Assembly (NCBI RefSeq): GCF_028769735.1
Contig: NC_088172.1
Coordinates: 90,928,951-90,992,950, forward strand
DNA from: Zonotrichia leucophrys gambelii
Lineage: Eukaryota; Chordata; Aves; Passeriformes; Passerellidae
Direction of reading: 5' to 3'
DNA length: 64,000 nucleotides
Part shown: piece after piece, positions 20,701 through 32,114 of the stretch
How positions within the stretch are numbered: position 1 is the stretch's first letter
Layout of the letters: the number at the start of each line of letters is the position of its first letter
The notes under the pieces: generated by a model
Seen by the model: only the letters and a program-made list of their open reading frames with translations
Told to the model about the DNA's origin: nothing
The model's database searches: none
Made by a program: the position numbers and the translations under genes

Positions 20701-22107
20701 AGTGGGGTGAGCTGCGGTCCGGAGATGGGGGCAGAGAATCCGGAATGGCACAGGCCCAGTAATCGGCTTGGTAGGAGGAGATCTCCCGGACGCGCCCCAC
20801 GGAGCCGCGGTACCCGAGCAGGGGCCCGGGGGGCTCCCGCCTCTGCAGGGCCCTGCCTTCCTCCCGCCATGGGCAGCGCAGGTCCTGGGCAGCCGTGCTG
20901 CCCGCAGAGGGCACAGCCGTGCCGCCCGGCACGCTGCCGCACGGCTCCTCGGAGGGGCCGCTCCCTTCTGAGGACAGGGCAGAGAGGCTCAGCACGGAGC
21001 GGCTCCGCAGGGCGCTCTCGGGGCTGGGCGGGGTTTGGGGCCGCAGGAGCTCCGCCGTGGAGGGACACGGGGACGGAGCTCCCAGACTTTGCCTCCGACG
21101 GCCAACGTGGGCATCGTGGCGGCTGCCAGCAGGGATGCTCTCCTCGGCAGAGCTGGCAGGGCTGGACACCGGGCACCAACCACCTGAATCCTTCACCTGC
21201 TCAAGGGCGGGATGGAAAAGGAAAGGGAGAGAGAGACATGCAGGAAATGAAGCACAGCATCCAGACAAAAGGGTCCTTTGTGCTGGGATATGGAGATGAA
21301 AGCCCAACCTGGACCTGCCATGAGCTGAGGCTGGAAGTGGAACCCCGTTCCCTCTGTGGGATGGCCTGCAGCTGCTCAGAGCAAGGCTTGCTTTTAAGGA
21401 AAGGCATCTCAAGGGCTTGGGAAGCTGCACGGGCCATCCAGCAGCAAGAGGCTTATCTAAAGTGCACTGTCCTGAGCAAGTTCCCAGCTCTGCACTGGCA
21501 ACGTGGAATGGACGCTACAGCTTGGGTGTTGGAGCCCAAGCCCCTCCCCACCACACATCTTAGCCTAGACAGGGAACACTCTGTCTGGGAGAGATGGAAA
21601 GCCCTTGCTGGGAGAGCCCTGACAAACTCCTGGGACTTTCTGGTGGTGCAGCAACACCCGCAGCTACAAACCCTCCCACCTGTAGGTACAAACCCTCCCA
21701 CCTGCAGCTACAAACCCTCCCACCTGCTGCTCTTCTGAGGAGAGGAACCAGTGGCCAACTCGACAAGGCACAGGGCCACCATCAGCAGCTCTATCCACCA
21801 ACAACCCTTTCCCTGAGGAGTTTGCTCTTGCTCTGGGAAATCCGGGTGCAGATGCTGAAGACACGTCTGGGTGGCAGCTGGAGCCTCCGTGGGTGACATC
21901 AGTGGCCTTGTGACCTTGCCTGCTCACTGCCACCCCCTGTGTCCCTCGCTGGCTGGGCTTGGCCTCCTCTGTGCCCAGAAGGTGGTGCAGGCTCCCTGGC
22001 GGCTCCGGGAATTCCGTCTCCGTGTCTGCGCCGTCCCACCGCCCATCGCCCTCGGCCTGTCCGCTCAGGGACTCCTCAGAAGGCGATTTGCCCACACCCA
22101 CGGCCAT
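17505..22107 (-). CDS. CEP68: CEP68, centrosomal protein of 68 kDa (5 coding exons)
   Basis: CEP68 is part of the intercentriolar linker that holds the two centrosomes together with rootletin and CEP215-linked pericentriolar material (family knowledge). Exons on the minus strand (22107-21724, 21196-19760, 18673-18551, 18326-18230, 17773-17505) join in phase to about 769 codons, close to the human protein of about 757. Diagnostic blocks are QADYWACAIPDSLPPSPD and KEYEDLLDYAYPL (about residues 265-305), DSGIGLDS (about 326-333), the acidic ETDEEFLSLPPRL (about 470), ESLIQCVK followed by MFCCQLEELIHWLY (spectrin-like helical C terminus), FRKDVADHRSLTESVLERGE and IAKQSEELESHAEHLYKSLL. The start Met (MAVGVGKSPSEESLSGQAEG) is the first in frame after a good acceptor at 22135; this N terminus is weakly conserved, so the start is less sure than the rest. 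The last exon may end earlier at an internal donor. Confidence 0.94.
18230..18326 (-). CDS. CEP68: CEP68 coding exon, FRKDVADHRSLTE block
   Basis: 97 nt after a CCGTGCCAG acceptor, encoding EFRKDVADHRSLTESVLERG to SNSP plus one base. The donor is GTGAGG at 18229. The split codon is completed as Ala by the next exon. Confidence 0.93.
18551..18673 (-). CDS. CEP68: CEP68 coding exon, MFCCQLEELIHWLY block
   Basis: 41 codons, phase 0, between acceptor TTGAGCAG and donor GTGGGT at 18550. It encodes the start of the helical C-terminal region and directly continues the QCVK end of the large exon, as in human CEP68. Confidence 0.93.
19760..21196 (-). CDS. CEP68: CEP68 large central coding exon
   Basis: 479 codons, phase 0 at both ends, from VKDSGGWCPVSS to SESLIQCVK. 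The acceptor is CCCTTGAGCAG at 21197 and the donor GTAGGC at 19759. It contains the most conserved CEP68 blocks (QADYWAC, KEYEDLLDY, DSGIGLDSFS, ETDEEFLSLPPRL). The open frame extends 78 codons upstream of the acceptor, but that part does not resemble CEP68. Confidence 0.95.
21658..21723 (-). repeat. Three tandem 22-bp units at the CEP68 exon 2 donor
   Basis: Read on the minus strand, three units of GTGGGAGGGTTTGTAGCTGC type follow the exon end. Each starts with a CAG|GTGGGA-like donor, so the splice site is present in triplicate at 21723, 21701 and 21679. Confidence 0.85.
21724..22107 (-). CDS. CEP68: CEP68 first coding exon (exon 2)
   Basis: 128 codons from the ATG at 22107 to EEQQ, with donor GTGGGA at 21723. 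The exon begins at 22134 after a TGTGTTCCAG acceptor, leaving a 27-nt leader. The donor is repeated twice more downstream in a 22-bp tandem array, but only this first copy keeps frame with the next exon. Confidence 0.8.
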
Positions 22108-22947
22108 CGGCACAGAGCTCCTTCCTCGGGCTCTCTGGAACACACAGCACACAGCAACGGCATCTCAGTGTCCGCCTTGTCTCCGTGCCAGGAAACCGGG
22201 CTTGCCCAATAACAAAGAGCTGAAGCAAGATCGGGGTGAGACCCCGAAATTCATAAAGGAGCATCTTGGTGCACCAGGTGGGACAGTGGTGAGAGCAAAC
22301 CCTCCCATCTCAGCAGCATTTTCTACTTCTGAGGATGTGACACACAAGGAAAATCTCATTCCAGCTCTGGCCGTGCCAAGAACAAACCTGGGCTTTACAC
22401 CAGGCAGTGATGGCCAATGTCCCCAACACTCTGTGCCCCATGAGCTCACTGGGCTTGAGTGAGACATCCTTAACCAGGACATGAAGCACTTCCCGGTGTG
22501 GCTGAGCCCTGAGGCTGTTGGGGTGGAAAGCTGAGTGTTTTCTAAAGATACAAACCCAAAACCTTGAAGCAGAAGCCACCCAGAAGCAAGAAGCAGCTAT
22601 AAAAAGTTAGAGAGGGAGGTAGGAGGCTGCGAAACTCAAACCTGGAGCTCAGCTCTGCAGCTTCTACCTCAATTCATGAAATTAACTCTTTGGGAAATTA
22701 ATCAATGGAAATACTGGCTGGCACTGACTGGGCTTGAGTGAGGAGCTGCTGCAGGATAACCCGTGAGCCAAATGAAGGAGACCCAATAGAGTCTCCTCCA
22801 GCAGCTCCAGCCCAAACCAAGGTGCTGGCAGCAGGGAAATACCAGCAGAGTGGTTCTGCTGGTACTCCCTCCCCCAGCTGTGCCAGCAAAGAGGCCAGCC
22901 AAGGGAGCACCCACAGCAAACTCAACTAAAATGAAATTTAAATTATT

Positions 22948-22966
22948 AAAAAAAAAAAAAAAAAAA
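22948..22966. repeat. Poly(A) run, 19 nt
   Basis: Homopolymer in CEP68 intron 1. No adjacent retroposed gene was recognised. Confidence 0.95.
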
Positions 22967-23774
22967 GGCGAGAAAGAATTCCCAGACAATACTTGGAAGT
23001 GGGAAACGGGATGATACTTGCCCTCGGAAAGGCTGGATCTCCACACAAAGAGGTGGGGTTGTTGGGAAAATGTCATCAATAAATCTGCCCTTGTTATGTG
23101 ACTTAAAATATATGTATAAAAGACAGAAAAGCTTAATAAGGCATCAAAGCTGCCTTTAAAGTTTAAAAGTGACTGTGCTGTAACCAAAAGTCGGCCTCAG
23201 GACAGCTTTATTTTTAAGATGCCACAATAAATTCAAATTTGAACATCTTTACCTCCACCAGATTTGGTGGTTTGGGTCAGGTGTCAGCCCAGAAAAAACA
23301 ACTGTAAAAACCATCAAAGTTCTGAAAAACATGCGTTAAGGAACATAAAATAAAACTTACAGGTCATGACCCATCTGTTATTTTCCTGACTGTGTGGAGG
23401 AGGGCAAATATTCTGAAGTTAAGATCATTTGTTATCTTACGGAGGCAGCAAGCAGTGATTTACATTTCTACCGTGCCACTGGTCTTTAAAAAAAGAGCAA
23501 GTGCTGGTTAACAGGTTCATTAAATCTCCAGAAGCTAATTGGATGCTAAAGGGAAACCAGGAAACCTGCCAATACACAGGAGTGAGAGTAAATCTGCTTA
23601 CTGCAGGATTTGTACGGGTATTTAAAGGGACACCAGAGATCTCGCTGCATTTTCCAAAGGCTCTAATTCGGGCAGCTGATTTCAATTAACTTCAGAGGCA
23701 GCTGGAAATCCGAACCACACCCGGACACAAACGAGACGGGGATGCCGCACACACCCCGCACACAGAACAACCGG

Positions 23775-23819
23775 GCAAAAAGTCATATTTAACAACAAAA
23801 AATCATATTTAACTACAAA
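23775..23819. repeat. Two-copy tandem repeat, ~21 bp
   Basis: AAAAAGTCATATTTAACAAC is followed directly by a close copy (AAAAATCATATTTAACTAC) in CEP68 intron 1. Confidence 0.7.
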
Positions 23820-24646
23820 GCGAGAACACTACTGCCGCTAAGTGCAACTCCCAGCTACACGAGCGTCTAGCGAACGAGCTTTCTCACCATTTTCCAACAA
23901 GCCCAAAAACACTCAGAGGTCAGGTTGCCAGTGGCAGCGACGCATCCAGATTAACCCTGGCGACAGGAACGAGCAATCCCAAATCCTCGGGCAGGACTGA
24001 GGAGGGATGCAGGACCACAGCTATAGGCACGGTGGAAACTTTCCACTGGCCTCAAAAGCACAGGAAAACAGCCCGAACAGCCAAGCCCTGCATTGTCTCA
24101 CAGAAATGATACCCGTGGTTTTAGATAAGAGAAGACAGTGGGGCTAATTCATTCATTTCAAAGGGAAGGTCCGCGGGGATCTCTCCTGAAAAGCGATCCC
24201 GAGCTGTCTCAGGCCCTCAGAAGGGACCCGCCGGCACAAGGGCGGCCGGACAAGGAGGGCTCTGCCCAAGGAGCGCCCCCGCCGCCCCTGGGATCGCCTG
24301 CCTGACGGAATGCACTGAGCGCAGCGGATGCTGATGGAATTTCCGTCTCCCGCCAGCTCCGCTTTGCCTGGGGAGCATTTCTGGGCTTGTTCTGGGGAAA
24401 AACCCACACGGCTCTCGCCCCTCAGGCCTGCGGGATTCGGAGGGTTGCTATTTTCTGCTCCTCTCCTTGCCCGCTTTCTGCCCGCCGCTGGAAAAAAACG
24501 GCAATTAACCAAAAAGACAAGAAGTACAGGCAAAGAGGCCGAGGAGGCGCCGCGCCCGGGGGTACCGGGGTTCCAAAGGGAACGAGGCCGGGACCCCCGG
24601 GATCCCCCCCGGGGCCCCCTCACGCCGCGCCCCGGCCCCCACTCAC

Positions 24647-24750
24647 CGAACGCCGGCCCGGCCCCGCCCCGCCCCCTCCGCGCCCGCAGCCAATGGCAGC
24701 GCCGGGTGCGTCAGCGCGCGCGCCCCCGCCGCCCGGCAGCCAATGGGAGC
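24647..24750 (-). other. CEP68: CEP68 non-coding exon 1 (5' boundary uncertain)
   Basis: Within the CpG island a strong donor GTGAGT begins at 24646 on the minus strand, in TTCG|GTGAGTGGGG, which fits the end of a leader exon spliced to the acceptor at 22135. The transcription start is a guess. Inverted CCAAT boxes at 24690-24694 and 24740-24744 suggest it may be short. Confidence 0.5.
24690..24744 (-). promoter_or_regulatory. Paired CCAAT boxes (ATTGG on the gene strand)
   Basis: CAGCCAATGG occurs twice, with CCAAT at 24690-24694 and 24740-24744, a 50-bp spacing that is common for NF-Y-dependent TATA-less promoters. GC boxes flank both. Confidence 0.6.
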
Positions 24751-27277
24751 GGAGCTCGGAGGCAGCCCCGCCCCGCGGCCGGCGCTGACCCCGGGGCGGG
24801 AAGGGCGGGGGCGACACGCGCGGCCCCGCCCCCTGGCCCGCCCTGGCCCCGCCCCAGCCCTCAGGGCCTGGCTCGGGTCCCGCCGGGCACCGGGAACGTG
24901 AGGAGCGTCCCGGGCCGCCCTTGAGGAGCTCGTGTCAACAACAGGGTGTTTCCTTGTACCGCTATTGACCTTCCCGGGCGGAGCTGCGCCCCGGCAGCGT
25001 CACCGCGCTGCGAACCAACTGAAACGGGCCCTGCGTGGGCGGCGGCTGCCCGCTCCACGGCCGAGGGGTCCCGGTGTCCCCCAGGCACGGCTGCGGGAGG
25101 CGGTGCCGGTGCCAGGCCTCCCCTGGGGGTGATCCCTGTGGGATGCCGGCCGTGCCCTGCCCTCGGGGCGGCTTTCTGGGAAGATCCCCAGGCCACGCTG
25201 TAAAGCAGGCTGCTCTGGGGTTTGTACCTGGCCAGACCTTCCTTGGAGGCTGGAGTGGACATACCCTGACAAGTTCCCATGTCGTGCACAAATACTAACC
25301 TTTCTCTTCATTGTTGTCCATTGGCTGATTCCGGTTTTTGTCCATGTCACCTGTTCCTGGAGATTATTTCTTGGCTAATGCTGCGATTTTCTAGAGGTCA
25401 AGTGTCTGATAAAGCGCTTTATGGACAATATTGTTCCCAGCTTTAGGCCAGGAAGGACCAAAGAGACATCCTGGATTTGCTCATCAGCTTGGCAGCAGGG
25501 TGAGGGGAGCAGCACAGCTACCCCAAGCCCCTGGCCTGTGCTTTGGTCCTGAGCACACTCCCTGGCCCGGCAGCCTGCTCCGGGCCTGCCATCCCAGCGT
25601 TATGGTCCAGATTCCCAATGGCTTGGAACTGGGTTTATTCTGCTGCACCCACTGGAGCCAGCCCCATTTATATCGAGGAGCTGGCTTATTTACATTTTGC
25701 TCCCTAGAGAAACAGTGGCAATATCTTTTCCGGGGCTGCTTCAAGAAGCAGAGCTGTAAGTCTGCAGTAGAACTCACAGTAGAACTCTCAGAAGAACTCA
25801 CAGCCAGGAAAGATCCAGGATCATCTCTGCTCCTGTGTAGTATTTCTGTATTTGGGGTTTCTTTGATGAATGTTACAGCAAGTCTTCCTGCAGGCTGCAC
25901 ATCCCTCTGCCCCGGATGCACACTTTCTAGAGCTGCCTTTTTATTGGCGTTCACACAGGCAAAGCCCTTGTGAAAGAAAATCCCTGTGAAATGTTGTTTA
26001 TTGCTCATTCTCCAGGGAGCCGCCTGCCTGCCAGTAGGGGCCGTGCTGATCTCAGGCCTGTGAGTGGAAAGGCGGAAGCAAACACGGATGGGCCATGATT
26101 CATGCCCAGGCTGGGCTGTTTTTAGCCGGTGTAAATTCCTCGGGAGCTGCCAGGCATTGTTCTGGGAGCTGAATAGCAGCCGGGCCCGGCAGGAAAGGTC
26201 TGCGTCCTGTTCCGCCCCCATCAAACAAGTGCCAGGATGTCTGCAGAAACCTTCCCCTCCCCTTGGGCTGAGTGGTGTCAATAAACAAGAGGGGAATCAG
26301 CTGGTGATCTAAAGGAGAGGTTTCTTAAGAAATTCAGGGGGACAATACTGATTTTCTTCTGCTGGCATCTGGCCATCTTTGTTAGGAACTTTGCTGAAGG
26401 GAAACTGGCTTATTTGATCTGTAATAGAGGGTCAACCCAGCCAAACTCCCACCCAAGCTCACTCAAGGCTGGCAAGGAATAACAAGGATATTTTCTTGCT
26501 GATTTGAGACCTCAGGATTCTTTCAAACTTGGGTTTTTCCAGCAAAGACAATGCACCTGTGCAACTGTGGATGCAACAACTCATCAGTAATCTCCATATC
26601 TATGACATGAACTAGAGCTTCCTTATGATGATCAGACTTGAAAGCAGTGTACTTCTGATATATGAGAAGTTCCCTTTGTGGTGAGAACATGCATGGGTTT
26701 TGCACAGAACTGGACCCATCATGAACACCAGCTGTATGTGTTCAGAGTTTTAGTATGCCCTAACTGCAGTGACCTGCAGTTATCCAGCTCTTTGGCACAT
26801 CAGTGTGTCACTTCTTTCTGCCCTGAAGGGTTTCAAGCTACAAGGCAGACAACCAGCTCTCTGGGATGAAACCTGAAGCCTGGAGGTGCACCGTATGTTC
26901 TTGCATAGCATCTGCACTAGCTTCAGCATCAAATTTCAGTCTCGCAATGCAAATGTTTGGGATGGATGTGATGTCAGCAAATACAGGGCTTGGACCTAAC
27001 CTATCTCTTCCCTGACTGATAATATTAATTAGCCTTGGTACAAACTGCTCAGGACTCTGTTTGGGCTGCCTAACCCTTCTTTGGAAAGTGTCTGTCCTTC
27101 TCAAGGCTTGTTAGCCTTTTCCTTTCCCCAGAGGTCAGGATTTCCACATTTTGGACCATTCTCTCTGTTCTCACTTCATTCTCATTCTTTGGACCACATT
27201 TCTTTGAAGCCCAACACTGATCCAAAGCTCCAGCATGGGTTTGGCTGTACTTAGGCAGAACCGATGGGGTATTCCAG

Positions 27278-27325
27278 GCTTACAGGCTGTGATCCTGCTT
27301 ACAGGCTGTGATCCTGCTTACACAG
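27278..27325. repeat. Tandem repeat of a ~20-bp unit
   Basis: CTTACAGGCTGTGATCCTG occurs twice in tandem, followed by a partial third copy (CTTACA). Confidence 0.85.
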
Positions 27326-28413
27326 CCTGGAACAGGATCTGCCTTGTTCACAGCACAGGACTCCTGCTTCTGACTGCCTGTGACTTCCTGATCCTGCTCC
27401 TTCACCTACCGTTTCCCACCAGCAGAAGTGCAGGTAATTACCCTTATCTAGGTTAATTCCAGCCTCTGTTTCCCAGACTCTCTCTCAATTTTTCTGATGT
27501 TGCTGTGAATTTCAGCCCTGCAGTTTTCCATTTGCCCAGACCTTCTTCTCCAGGTAAGGCCTGCAGATTTTCTCTGTTCTGACATTTGATGTCACTAATC
27601 AGCTACTTATGGTCCTGGAATTACAGTAGGAATCCTGTCATTCAGCTGGACAGCTGCTCTGGTAATGCCTACATAAGCAGGTTCAAGCTCAGCCATGTCG
27701 CTTTAATTTCTTTATAAAGCCATGAGAAGAATTGCCTGAAGCCTACAGACTTCCCATTGCTCCTCTAGATCAGCACTGCACTATTACTGAATATTTCCTA
27801 AAAAAGGAAATGCTGATTTTCTTCAGATGGCTTTGGACAACCATCTGAGAATACAACTGAAGCATACCCATGGCAGCTGACAAATGAAATATGGAAGGCA
27901 GGATCAAGGAAGAACAGGGGGAAAACTGGAGTGGCAAGTATTTTAACGTCAGCATGGAAGTGCTGAGTTGGGTGTGCTGTCCGGTGCTAGAGCTGGGCTG
28001 TTTGAGTCCTTTCACCACGTGTTTGCACAGCTGGAGCGAGTGGCAGGATTTAGCTCAGGGAAAAGGTCAAAACCAGGACGTGCACTTCTCCTGTCTGGCC
28101 ACACGATGTGCCCATCGCTCCGCGAACACAGCCAGGCCAGCCCGCCTGCAATTGCAGGCGTAGCCGCAAAGGCAGGGGGGTTCCAGGGGGTTGTATTCCC
28201 TCACAGCACCTCCTTGTCTCTAGCCAGGCCCCCTAAAACACTCACACAGCTGCAGATCAGGGCCGCAGCCGTGGAGCAGAAGGTGCTGAATGGGATGGAG
28301 TTGGTGTGATCCAGGTGCTTTGCCTTTGAGGAAGGTGACAAGTGCTGTGAAAGAAATAGGAGCCAAGTGGTCAAGAGACAATGGCAACTCTTCATTAATT
28401 ATTGACTCATCAA

Positions 28414-28466
28414 TAATTCCAATTATTCACTGCCCAATTATAATGGGCAGGGAATAATTGGAATTA
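28414..28466. repeat. Near-perfect hairpin, 23-bp arms, 7-nt loop
   Basis: The left arm 28414-28436 pairs with 28444-28466 with a single mismatch, with loop ATTATAA at 28437-28443. A second perfect inverted repeat, TTATTGA (28399-28405) / TCAATAA (28410-28416), overlaps its left edge. The composition is AT-rich with a CTGCCC/GGGCAG clamp near the loop. Confidence 0.9.
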
Positions 28467-31400
28467 AGTTGCCTTACTAAATGTGAGATTTACTTCTGCT
28501 TTTGGTGGGAAAATGTGAACAAGTTCTTTTTCATTCTAATTGCTGGGATGTCTTGGCCCTCTGTCCTTTGTATGTTCTCTGAGCAGAACCAAGAGGCTCT
28601 TCAGAACTAGAGCTGGCATCTGCAGGAACCAGCCATCAGCACAGCAATTTGTAAAAGAAATATTGGGATTAGCGCAGATTAACATCTGTTTATGTAAGTG
28701 CCAGAAGAAATAGCAGAACTGGGGGACTAAGAATGGCTTGAATTTATAACAAATGACACCAGAAAAAAATTTAGGACTGATAATTTGAGCCATTTCTAAG
28801 ACCACAGGACACTCAACTCACTTGAGTGAGAGCCTCCTCCCTGACAGCAGAGGATAGACATCTCCCATTTCCCTCCTCTGCAACCAGGCAGGAAGAGGGA
28901 CTGCAGCAAAGGATCATCACAAAATAACTATTGATTGTTAAGGATTATTAAACAACTGCCCCACAACGGGATATTTAGTGAAGAATTCACAGGCATCACC
29001 CCTCGTGGTGTAGGTTGCACACAAATGATTGGGGCTGGACAGAACTGGTTCCATGAGAGTGAATGAAATCTACAAGAGAACCAGTGCAGGTGGCTACAAT
29101 GAGAATAAAATGCCATAGTCCCCTTCTGTAATAAGTCCTACAATGATTCAAAGAGACTTTAATACTTATAATGGGGACATAGCAGAGATCTGACTTCCAA
29201 CAAACCTACACATTTTAAAGGTGACCAGTTAGTGCAGTTGTACCACACAACCTGTGTGAAGCAAACCATTAATTTCAGGGCAGAATAAATGATATTGTCT
29301 TCTGTTTAACTCACAAGGCACTTTCCTATAGTTCTATCTACCTTAATCAGACAAACTAGGGATTTAAAAAAAAGGATTAATCTGCTCATTGGCCATAATT
29401 GCATTTCCTCTGCAAATATTAAGTTAGAACAATAGCAGTGGCTTTTGTAATAAATTTACTTTTAAATGCTTTTCATGTGAACAAGAGAAATGTGTGTTGC
29501 CTGCCTAGAGCTTAGAAGAAAGAAGTGAGGAGTATTTTCCCAAAAAATGCTTCAAAAAACCCAACAAAATGAAGAAGTTGCAAAGCAGGTGGCCAGATTT
29601 GTAGGTGGTGGTAGAAAACCAGAATAAAATCAATGAACTTTAATTAAAACTTCTCCATCTTTTATATCTTTGTTGAAATAGTATAGGAAACCATCTCTTT
29701 ATCCATAATAATGCCTAACAAGGGCTGATAATGTCTGGCTGGGACTCAGCCTAAGGCTTAGTTTAGCTCCCATTAAAGACAAGCAATCATTCCACCTTTT
29801 CCATGGGTCTCACAAATCTCTATGGGTTTCATATGGCAAATCACTATGGCTCTGCCAACCACCCCAGAAGACTTCAGAAAACCTGTATGCAAAGCTGACA
29901 TGTGAATGGCTCCAGGCTCTGGTCCCAGAGGACCACAAGGGAGCTAGTTCAGCTGGGAAGTGAGAAGCCAAAGACACAACCATGGAGTCAGATGGGCTTT
30001 TTGGAAACCACCACATTGATGGTTTTGTAAGATTTACATTCCAGGGCATAACACCAGTCACAATTTGTAAATCATAAATGGGCAGGTCCTTCAAATTCTG
30101 CTTCTTTCTTTCGTTGCTTGCAATTCTTGTGAATTTTGCCCCCTTGTTTATTTGTTTTGGGAGTTAAATGATTGAAGCTAACCCACCTACCCTTACCTAG
30201 CAGATGTTTTTCCCTGGATTTGTAATGTTATGTGTGTGCATCTCAGGACAGACTCCACCCTTTGGAGATGTGTAACTTTTAATGGGAAAGCTGTATCAAA
30301 CCCACTTAGGGCAAACCCAGGCCCTCAGTTCTGAGACCAGCACATTGCTTGGGTGGCTGTGTGGCAAATCTAAAAATACCTTGAACTTACCAGCCTGGCT
30401 GCCTATTGAAAAGCATTTCCTAATGATTATTCCCACTCTTCAATCCTTCTCCAAGGAACAAAGCCAGTGGGCTTGGCCAAGGGCAGCAGGTGTGTCTGTC
30501 AGCCCTTCCACCCCACCACTGCACAACTGCCAATCCAGCTCTCCCAAAGACCCTTTGTAGCCCAGCACCTGTGCAGACGGCTTGGAGAAATGCCAGCAGG
30601 GAAAGGGTTAAATGCTGGCAATCAGTGACACCAGCGTGCCAGCAAGGGGCAGGGTCTGGGAAAGCAGAACCAAACACCAAACAGCACCATTCCCATGCAG
30701 GGCCATTTCCAAAGGAGCCTTTCCTCAGGTGACACAGCCTGATCCAGCAGGATGCCCCACTGCCTCTGCAAGGCTGATCCAACTTAAAGGCCAGATCTTC
30801 TCCAAACAAAGATGGAAATATGAATTCTGTTGGGGGTGGTTTTTATTTTAGACTGAGAAGCTACACAAAGAGAGAACAAATACACATTTCCATGAGAGAA
30901 GGGAAAAAGAGAGTATGCCATTGTGTCACCCTCCTAATACAACAAACCATCCCAACCTGAGCCACAGGACTGGCTGCTCCCCAGGTAGGCAGGGAGTCCT
31001 TACTCCAAAGGGTAAAGCACACAAGAAACATCTGGAACATCTGCCCCAGGGTCACACACCCCCAACACAGCGGTACGGTCTTGTCTTTGCATCTGTGCAC
31101 GTACATCTGTTCCTGGTAGACAGTGGAAAGGCTGATACAGTCACAAGGGAGAAACCCACAGCTTTGAAAGAGGAACAGCTACTGATGGGCACAAGGATCA
31201 ACACACCCACATGGCACAAACACCTCTTCAAAGGAGTGGTTACTCTAAGCACAAGGCAGATACACTTGTATCAGTGATTCTGGATTATACTGGAGTGGAT
31301 GGCAGTGAATTTCAGAGTTCATCTTTCTCTTTATTAAAGTAATTAATCAAACGGTTTAGCATATAAAAATACAATAATCCTTCCTCCTAATAGAGCAGTT

Positions 31401-32093
31401 TGTGTTCAGGTAGAAATAAAAGCACACACACATACACACCTCAGGATTGCTGCCAGAGAGCTCACAGGATAAAGAAAAGAAACCCATTTTCCTTGTCTCA
31501 CACCAGGATATCCCATTCTCCCTCCTGTCTCCAGGGATAATGGAGTCTTTCAGCTTTGGTGCATAGTTATACTTGAAAGCCAAACAGCAACTTGGAATTT
31601 GTCCTGAAGGGAGCCAGGACAAGGCACCTTTAAGGATAATAAGGCAGAAGGGGACTCCTCATGTGCAGGGGTGGTCCTGCTATCCCTGAATCTGAGGGAT
31701 TAATCAAAATCTAATCAAAGTCTTCACCCTCACAAAGTGTGAGTGAGTCAGTCTCAGTTTGCTGTAACCAAGAAGCCGTTCAGGAGCAGAGGTTTGCTCA
31801 GCTGTTTGCAGTGCTACACATGGTCTCCATCCCATACAGCACAGCCTTACAAGAGTGCAGCCAGGATAGGAACTGAGGAAATCTAAATAGGATTGTGTCC
31901 TTAAAAGAATGGAATTCTCATGGATGGCAAACACACCATGAAGTGAAACACATGTGTGAAACACATGATGTCTTCCCACAGTGGCCTTCAGGGAAGACAA
32001 GTCAACAGAGCATCTGTTGTGGAGTAGAGCAGGGAGGCAGCGACAGCTGGGCCACCTTGGTCACAATTATTTGACTAATTAAGTGTAAAATGT

Positions 32094-32114
32094 CATTAAG
32101 GTATTGCCTTAATG
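32094..32114. repeat. Short hairpin, 8-bp arms
   Basis: CATTAAGG (32094-32101) and CCTTAATG (32107-32114) with a 5-nt loop. This could be chance. Confidence 0.6.

Larger units (their letters stand above)
24150..25200. promoter_or_regulatory. CEP68: CpG island and promoter of CEP68
   Basis: A second CpG-rich block with many GC boxes (CCGCCCC on the plus strand, GGGGCGG on the minus strand) and two CCAAT boxes in GCAGCCAATGG contexts, about 50 bp apart. No TATA box is seen. Divergent transcription to the right is possible, but no exon was recognised there. Confidence 0.8.

Noticed and set aside
21197..21430. Upstream 78-codon extension of the large CEP68 exon starting MQLPKPLRC
   Set aside because: A good acceptor (GAGCAG) at 21197 joins in phase to exon 2, and the extension lacks similarity to CEP68. 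It is most likely intron.
20644..21738. 364-codon plus-strand ORF opposite CEP68
   Set aside because: It is the antisense shadow of the large CEP68 exon, with no independent support; the minus strand has the conserved protein.
22948..22966. A-run considered as the tail of a processed pseudogene
   Set aside because: No upstream coding-like sequence or target-site duplication was seen; treated as a simple homopolymer.
26838..27104. 88-codon minus-strand ORF with a faint resemblance to a retroviral gag homology region
   Set aside because: Only a few residues suggest it. There are no LTRs, primer-binding site, pol or neighbouring ORFs, and ORFs of this length are common in the window.
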